DNA of 64,000 bases. It comes from Phascolarctos cinereus. Its lineage: Eukaryota > Chordata > Mammalia > Diprotodontia > Phascolarctidae. The position numbers and the translations under genes were made by a program. This document shows, one piece after another, positions 24,701 through 33,700 of this stretch (its first letter is position 1; each line of letters opens with the position of its first letter). The notes beneath the pieces are model-generated. The model was not told the DNA's origin, ran no database searches, and worked only from the letters and a program-made list of their open reading frames with translations. The stretch is from positions 682,001 to 746,000 of the forward strand of contig NW_018344215.1 of the NCBI RefSeq assembly GCF_002099425.1, written 5' to 3'.

Positions 24701-27700
24701 CATAAATACTGATAATTTAGGGTTATTTGGCATTTCTGCTGCTTTACTGAAGCTTTTATTTCTTGATCCATTTGTTGATTCCTGCAGGTTTTCTAAGTAA
24801 ACTTTCATCTCCTTAGTAAAGAGGTGATTTTTCCCTCTCTGTTTTTCTTTTCAACGTAACTTGCATATGTAGTGTTGGGTCGGGTGATAACAGACTGATG
24901 TCTTTGTGAAGGGCCTGTAAGAAGGAGGCTGTTGCCAACAAGGCTCCACTGAAGTCTTTCCATTGGTAACGGGACAGTCAGCCACTGGTTGAAGCAGCAG
25001 TGTTAATGAATCCCTTCTATTTGTTGGTTTTATTTTCTTTTAAAATAAAGCAGAAAAACATAACTGTTCTTATTCAGATGCTATGAGCATTACTGACTGT
25101 TGAAAAGGAGGTGCCATTGCAGAGGGACTTTGCCTAACGTGGACGCTGGGTTCCTTTTCTGCCTCTAGGTGGCAGCCTTGCTCAGCTCCTGGAAGGTAGT
25201 GTGCTGGGTGCTGGGCTCAGGGGCCCAGAGGCTCAGGCCCCAGGGTAAGGTGTGTCGTGGCGTGGAGCAGTTTATCTTCGGTTTCTGAAATGCCAGTGCT
25301 CCTAGAGGCATCTCTTGAAAGGACAGAGAGGAGGTTTTTGTGGAATTTCCAGTCGGTTCTAAAACAGTGTGCTGTGCTTTGATAGTGATGAGGATGATAA
25401 TGGCGAGATCCTGGGGTCCTCGGGAGCTTGCACAGGATTACGTTCATTTTTCTTGTCTTTTCCTGCTCTTGCTTTTAAAATGGGGGGTGGGGGCTTAGGG
25501 ACCAGCTCCTTCTGTGTGAGCCCCCAGCAGGTGCAGGCTCAAAGATCATCTCGGGATAGTGGGCATCTGCCCACAGCTACGATGGGAATGGAGGGAGAGC
25601 TTGAGTTCAAACCGTGGGGCTCCCCTCGTTTTCTGTCTCACCGCTGCACTGGGGCAGCTTCGGCCGCCCCAGGTTGCTGGGTGGCCAGTGTTTCTCAAGC
25701 ACTTACAGAGTCAGAGCCTAATAATTTAGAGTCTATCTGACCTCGTCTTTTAAGCAGCGTGCACCCTCCTGTGATGTCCCTGGATTATTGCAGACTTAGA
25801 ACAGGGGTACTCCGTAGCCCAAACACTCATCTTTATCTTAGCTCTGGGACTTAGTACTTTTTTAAGAGGAATGTCAGTGAGGCAGCTAGGTGGTACAGTG
25901 GATAGAGCTCTGACCATGTAGTCAAGAGGACCTGAGTTCAAATCTGGCCTCAGACCCTTGACACTTACTAGCTGTGTGACCCTGGGCAAGTCACTTAATC
26001 CTAATTGCCTGACCAAAAAGCAAAAAAAAAATATCATCATACATGGAGCTTTAAATATCAAGAAGATTTAGTAAACCCTCCATTGGGTAGAAGCGATATT
26101 ATTAGGATATTTAATACGTCTTTCCTTTTACATATGTAGGTCATAGTGATGGGAGCAACCAACCGTCCTCAGGATCTCGATTCTGCTATTATGAGAAGAA
26201 TGCCTACGAGATTTCACGTCAACCAGCCAGTAAGTTGCGGGGAGTGCCGTGGAGGGCCAGGAGCTGGCTTGTGGACCGTTCCGCTTGTCTTTGCTGGGCT
26301 TGGCTCAGCTTTCTTCCCTCCCCGCCCCACTGTGCTCTCCAGTGCCCTGCCTAGAGCAGGGACTTGGGAATGTGCAGGCGGCGAGAGGGCGAGGGCGAGA
26401 ATCCCCTGCCTGGCCTCATGTCCTTCCCCTCAGCTCCTCTGCTCTTCAGCTGTTGTGGGGCTCCATGTCCATCAGGCCCTCGGCTTGTTCCTCTAGCCTT
26501 CGGCGGATGGGCATTTCTTTGTTTTCTTTTCTGTACAAAATGTTTAACTGCCGTGGGAAGAGGCTGTGATTTTGCAGCTTAAACGTTTCCCCTCTTAGAT
26601 CTGACTGCCAGCAGCTCAGCACTTGCAGAAATGACGATTGCCAAGGTTCGTACGTGGTATTGGCAGCCCGGCCCGAGAGGCTCATTGTGAACTTGGCGTC
26701 ATCCTCTTTCACTCGTCTCCTTTGGCTGCACCATTTTCTCCAGCCAAGGCAGTTGAGTGTGGCAGCTCAGTGATGGTCAGGAGGTCTGTGACAGACATGA
26801 GGAGGTGCTCCAGTGGCCAAGGGACTCTCCAGCCCCACTTTGAGAGGTGCCTCAAGCTCTTGCCCCACTCATTTTGTCTGTAAACAAGAATGCGGACAAG
26901 TGACTGATAGTCCATGATTTGCCAAGTGCGTAGATCATGACAGCACCTGTCTCTGGAGCAGCCTGAGGGCCCAGAAGGGGCTGTTACGAGGGTGAAGGGC
27001 AGTCAGATAGATGGGAATAGACCTCGGAGAGTGGCAGAATTGGGGCTAACCAGCTGGCAGAGAGCCACCAAGAGTCCTTCTAGTGGAGCTTTGAGGATGG
27101 GGGACCAGAGGGTAGCGATGACACACGACCTCCTCTTTAGAGTAGCCAAGGTCAGCAGATTCACACGGACTAAGGTTTTTTAAACTTTGAAGAAACTGGA
27201 AATAGAGTTTTCTTCAACTTTGCATCTTTTAATTTTTGTGTGGGGGGTGGGAAAGAAAATTGGCTGGTTCATTCATGAAGCTCTCTACAACCCCCTCACC
27301 TTTTCTGCTTCCTGAACAAGTTTCTTCAGGGTGACGAAAGCAGGCGGGAAATTTGATTTGATCCGTTAATTGCAGCCATTTTTAAAGCTCAGGGATTCAT
27401 TTTGGTCTTCTCTGGCTGCCTGAAATTCCTAAGTGTTTCCTCCTGGTTTCAGTACTATAAAAAACATGAGACTTTCCCCTCTTCTATTTGAATGGACTCT
27501 TGGTTGGTTCCAAAAGAAAACAAAGCACTTTGATGGCAGTGATGTGGAAAGCGCTTGGCTCCTCCACGTAAGCAGAGAAGGAAGCTCGGGGCAAAGTTGC
27601 AAGTTGGGTTTCAGGCTTTGAGAACAAGGTCCAGAAGCCAGTTTGGGACTTTGATCAAAAACTCTCTTTTCATAGGTGACCCTTGGAGAGCTTTAATGAA

Positions 27701-30700
27701 TGTTCCACCATTTTCCCAGTGGATTCATATGTCCATTTCCTAATTAAACAAGGTCGTTAAGTGTGTTCTTAGTGCATAGCTAGGGGAAAGAGTGGGTGAG
27801 TAAATGTACTTAAAAACCCCTCCCAGGGCCAAAGGTTTCTTTGGTTTTTTTACTCAAACTCCAGTGGAGTTCTTTGCTGCCTTCCTGAAGAAGTGGTTTT
27901 TACAGCTCCTTTAATTTCATAGTTACTGCAACTAATTCTGTCCTCAGTGATAATGAGGATAAGAGATGAATTATTACTGAGAAAAAACCATTTGTGCTCC
28001 CTGCTTCTGCCAGATGCTGCACAGGGGAGTTAACAGATAATTCCCTACTAATAATTGACGTTGTTGAGATGCAAAATCCTTGGTCGATTTCCACACACAC
28101 ACTGCTCTAATGCTGTAAAGAGAAGATTCGCGTCAGGACTTGGGGAGGCCTGGGAGCTGTGGGTTCACATCGGGGTGTCAGGGGATGTTTGCTGCTCTTT
28201 TCATGGCTGAGGATTTCTTGAAGGAGGTGAGAGAGATGACAGAAGGTTCCTCAATGGAAGGCTTGCTTTCAGAAGTTCCCCAAGCAGTGGGTCCCCTCCT
28301 TTTGAGAATGGGAACCCCATTTTAACGTCAGCAAACTTCAAAGACTCCCTCATGTTGTAACTCCCTAATATGGCTGCACACACATGTGGAAGACATGCCG
28401 ACAAAAAGCTACTGCGACTTTGCGTTTGATAAGTCGGACATCCTGCATTGGGTGTACAACATTGATTCAGCCCCGTCTCCCTGAGGCACGTGGCATACTT
28501 TGTGGGTTATAGATAAAGGTCAAAATGGCCAACTTTGGTGCATGTCTGGACTTGCGGTAGCTCTGGGGCTCCCCTCGAGTCCTCAGCTCACAGGCTGGGC
28601 ACCATTTTTCAAGGGGAAAGGAGTTTTTAGTGTGGACGTTGTCAGAGCTTACTTGTTTGGTTTCAGCCAACAAAATGTTTTACTAGAGCTGCTAACGAGT
28701 ACTAAAACAGATTGGAGTTTCATCTTTTTCTTGGGACTCACCTTTTTGAGGTGCTAATTGGCAGTGTCCAAATCACAGGAAATTTGGAGGAAAGAAAAGA
28801 ATGTTAGACCATCTCGTTGGCGCTTTATAAAATACGGTAACTGAATTATCCCATCTTTGTTACCAGGCTTTAAAACAGAGAGAAGCCATCCTGAAGCTGA
28901 TTTTGAAGAATGAAAATGTAAGTAGAGAACTGTTCCCTTTTTTCGAATGGGCCGCTGTAGGATTTTATTTGCAGAGGGCTCAGGCCTTCGTGACTGTTCT
29001 CTTGAAGGCAGCTGGGGCGGGGGGGGGGGGGGGGGGGGGGCTGTGTACAGAAACACCAGCCTCCTCTTCATTGAAGGAGCTGGTTTTGATGGCTGGATAG
29101 ATTGCCACCCAGAATCTGAAAGGGTTGAGGATCAAGCTGCAGGTTTCTTTCCTTTGAACCCCACGAGGTCCTCGGAAGCCTCGAGAGGCTGGTGGCTGGG
29201 AAGGCCCTGAATGGAAGGCCAACAAGGGCTTCTGTTCTTTGGCTCATGGCTGCGAGTCAGGAAGAGTGGGCAACACCAATGTGTTCCAGCAGAAGCGTCA
29301 AAGACCATGGGGCAGAGAGCTCACGTCTTGTCTCTGCCACATCCTGGCTGCACACCCAGGCATGAAGCACTAGCCTTCTCATCCCCACCCCCACCAGCTC
29401 TGTAATAGTCCAGTTACCGAGGACCTCCTGGCCATCCTACCCCAGTGACATCATGGCTTGGATGACACCCCCAGGGTAAGTGTTGCTCTAGATGAAGCTG
29501 CTTCAGGACCGAAGGAGAGGTGATGGTGCCATGGTACGAGCAGGGGACGTGGAATCAGGACGACTCAGGTTCAGATTCAGCTCTTAACAGTGTGTGATCC
29601 TGGGCAAGTCCTTTCCATCTCGGGGCCCTCATTCCCCTCTGAAACGGGATAATAATACCATCACTGAGAGTGATGGGGATCATGCTCTGGGGCGCTTGGA
29701 GGGCTTGTCAAGGCTTTGGCAGGAAGAGTGATTTAGATACCATTAGGGAAGGGCTCACCTTCTGTGAATCTGAGGATTTCTTCCTGATGGCATCATGTTG
29801 ATGGATTATGTCCATGTCCTTCAGTAAGGAACTTAATGGAGATGAAAGCTACGGTGTTCCCCGTGGACAGAAATCTGCTGGTGCCCAAATTGGCCGACCT
29901 TTGTATTTTAAGGTACGTGAGGCCCTCTCTGGCCACTGCTGGCATTGGGCAGAATGGAGGATGGATGTAGCTGACCCCACGTGGCTACTGTCAGCTCCGG
30001 TGAAAGCCCTGCCCACTGTGTTCTCCTGTCTACCTTTTCTGATGCGAGATGCTGTCTGGAAATCCTCGGCATGATTCCATTTGTAGAGGGCCCGAGAGAA
30101 TCCCAGTCGTCTCTTGGTTTTGACATATACAAGTACAAGGGATAAGCTTACAGCTTCACAGTATGAGACAGTCACACCCTCTGCATGATGGTTTACCACG
30201 GGTCGTGTCTTCTCACTGCTGACTAATGAGCCAAGGCACATCACAGCCTCAGAGTACTGGGCCTAATTGTTACAGGAGCCTGAAGGCTCCAGCCCATCCC
30301 TTCAGATAAGGGATGAGAGAGAAATCTCCCAGTTATGTGATGCTTTGCACACTCTGTCCGGATGTGGGGTGTGAGCTGACTGCCAGATTTTGTGTGTATT
30401 TCTTGTCCAAGAGAAGAATCAGCTTTGTGTGATGATGTTTTCTGTCGCTGATTCTTCACTGCTGGATATCTGATGGGGAGATAAAGCAGCCTGTCAGCCA
30501 AAGTGCTGCTGTTTAACTATTGTTCTTCAAACACAGTTTTAAGAGCAAACTTTGGGGGGGGGGGGGGGCGGAAGCCTGACATCTTTTTCCTTTTCGAAGT
30601 TTTAAACCAAAGCTACAGCCTGAAGTTTCTGCCTGGCTCACCTTTGAACTGTGATTGTAAAGTAAAGACACCGTTTTATTCAAACAGATCTATCAGAATA

Positions 30701-33700
30701 GCTCCATCCAAATACATGCTTTTCTGTAGAGAAAAAACCTCGGGAGGCTCTATCCTTATTCCAGGAGTGTCGCCCATGGCCAGTGCATGGGCCATTTCTG
30801 GAATTCCGGAGGTGCCGTCAGAACCAGTTTACAAGCAATTGATGAGCTTGATCATTAATCAGCCGGAGTTTTCCCTGTTACGTGACTCTGGGTTATGAAC
30901 AAGCACTTTGATTCGTGGTGGGTGGGCCCCCTGCCCCTCCCTTGTCTGCCAGAGTCTCCTCCAGGCCAAGGTCGTCTCCTCCTTCTGTGTGCTTATGCTG
31001 TCATACCCAGGGCTTGGGGGAGAGGGGGGAGGACGACCCCGTCAAGGCCAGGCAGAGAGGGGCGAGGGAACAAAATGGCACCGGGTGTGTCCCAGCTCTC
31101 ACATCAGGCATGGTCTCACAGGTGCTGATTGCCCCTCAGCCCTGCCTGTCTCCCAGTGTGACTTTTGCCAGCTGCTTCTGAGTTCATTCTAGCCGTCACT
31201 CGACTGTGTCTCTTTGCTGATGTGATGAAGATACTGGAGGGCTGCCCAGTCATCCCACACCCTCATTGTGTGACCAGCCCACCAAATTGTCCTGTCCTGC
31301 ATTTCTTCGATGACATCTTTAACTTTGGTTCTTCTCACCACAGATTGCAGCCTGCCTCCCCATGGACCTCTCCATCGCCCTGTTGTATAAATTCATTATG
31401 AATTCTACAGATTGTTGCATTAATATTTTGCTATTTCCTTGGGAGGCTTGAGGTCATTAAAAGAGCTTTGGAATTTCCTGGTCTAGCCTGCCCTCCCCCT
31501 GTCCAGCTTGGGGTCCAGCCCATGGTCCACCCTCACTGTCACACACAAGCTTCTCACATGGGTTTCATCCACTCGGTGTTTCCCTTGTGGATGGTTAGGC
31601 CAGGCTCTTTTGGTGCTTCTAGGTCTCTCACAGGGAGTTTTGCACTGCTCTGGCACTTGGTGCAGCCGACACGATGTTACCTGCTGATGAGACCGTTGGG
31701 AGGAATCTGTCCTCCACCTGGATCCTGGCCTGGATCACCGCCCTGGACCCGTAGATGTCGCTTCTCAATGCCTCACTCGGTGTCTGATCAGAGGCTGCTG
31801 AATGTGGTCTCTGGGTCTCTGACCTGTTCACTGTGTGCGCCCCTTGCTTTCTCCCAAAGACCAGAAAGGACGATTCTGCCTTTGGAAAATGGCGTCCAAG
31901 AAGGAAGGCTGCAGCCCCTGACCTACGGGCTGCAGGGATATGTTGGGATTGAGGTTTGTAAGTCGTGGATCAGAATGGGAGTTGGCCTTCCCCAACTCCA
32001 GCCGAGTGCCAGAGACAGCAGCAGCTCCGCTCTCAGCAAGAGAAGGCCCCATTAGTCATCTGGTCCAGTGCCCTCATCTGGTAGACAAGGAGACCACGAC
32101 GGGCCTGGGCCTGGGGGCCCCTTCCGTGATGGCCTGCTGCCCCTCAGCGCACACTGGGTTCTGTCTTCTGCTCTTTGCCATCTGCCTGAATGATGAAGTG
32201 GTCCGCACTCTCAGGCTGCAGTCTTGGGGTGTCAGCCTTTGGTGCGGCTCAGTGGCTGGCCTGCCGAGCCCGCCTTTCCTCTGTGTAATTCTCCATGTAG
32301 CAGGGTGACTTCTCCCCCTGTACCCTATCCCTCATCAGAACTCTCTGGCCTTAGTTTCAGAATGCAGACTCTGGCTCTTGGAGTGATGTAATTTATAGTA
32401 GTCTGTGACAGGGTCCTGGGGTACTGATGTTTTAAACAAGGTGTTCATTAACTGAAACACAGCTTTGACTGGTGGAATATGGGGGAGGCAGGGAAATTGT
32501 GCCTCCCTGCCCTGCCCTCAGGTTTCCCCAGAGCAGAATGGGGATGGGGTGGCCTGGGCTTTGGAGCTGCCTTTCCTCTTGGACTTGGTTCTCCAGAGGT
32601 AGAAAAGCTTATCGCCCCCTGTCTGTGCAGTGAGGCAGTGGGGCAGGGCAGTAGATAGAGAACAGCTAGACCTGGCATCAGAAGGACCCACGTTCAAATC
32701 CTGCCTCAGGCGTTTGATAGCTTTGGGACCCTGGGCAGGTCACTTAACCTTTGTCTGCCTCAGTTTCCTCATTTATAAAATGGGAGTGATAATAGCACCT
32801 GCCTCACCTCCAGGACTGTTGTGAGATCACACGAAATACTCTTTGTAAAATGCTTTACAGACCTCAGAGCTCTGCATAAACGCTGGCTGCAGCTGTCATG
32901 ATTATTACCAAGGCCAAGAGAATAATGAAGCTTTCAGATATTGAAGTAACCTTTACCTTCTGACCAGGAAACATCCCATCTCCTAGACTTCCTTCTTCCT
33001 CCATTAGAACAGTTTACATTGGCATCATTTCTGACCCCGGGGGGCTGCAGAGGGAGGGCGTTTTTGGTCACATCACTCTTGAAGGTTGTCTAGCAAACCC
33101 CAGATGGGTGGCAGCTTGCCTTGGGGGAGGGCTGTGCCTACAGCAGTGACCTCTGGGTGATGTCAGAGCCAATCCCAATTCATCCCAAATCCGGCTTCTG
33201 AACTGGACTAGAGAAGAGGCGCTGACCCCGTGACCGCATCAGCAGCAAACAGCCAAGTGGGAGGAGAGGCCCAGCTGGCCTTGTTACAGGGGCTGCAGTC
33301 TTGATGCGGACGGTGGGGCCTCAGGCGCGCTGGGTACCTGAGTGCCTGCCACACCCCGCCGCTTCTCAGAGCTGGGTTTGTTTACGACGCTTGGGAAGGT
33401 TCTCTTCATCCATGGGCTGAGTCGTTCCTGCAAACAGCAAACCTGTAAAACAGGAGCAGTCGTGTTCCTCCCCACTGGCATCCTGTTTATTTATTGGCAT
33501 TTTTACCCTGGTTCAGGTGGACAGGCGCGTGGACCTGCTAGAAGTCGCCAAAGAAACCGATGGGTTCTCAGGAAGTGATTTGAAAGAAATGTGTCGGGAC
33601 GCTGCCCTCCTGTGTGTCCGGGAATATGTGAATTCTGCTTCAGAAGAAAGGTATGTTTGCAGGCGTCTAGCGGCCCGGCACTGGGCAGCGGCAGCTTGCT

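Noticed and set aside
25876-26037. tRNA-like box motifs inside the SINE
   Set aside because: The pol III A/B-box-like text belongs to the SINE head; there is no intact cloverleaf and so no tRNA gene is called.
31468-32055. 195-codon plus-strand frame in ATAD1 intron 8
   Set aside because: Low-quality composition, no recognisable motif, no splice or start context linking it to ATAD1.
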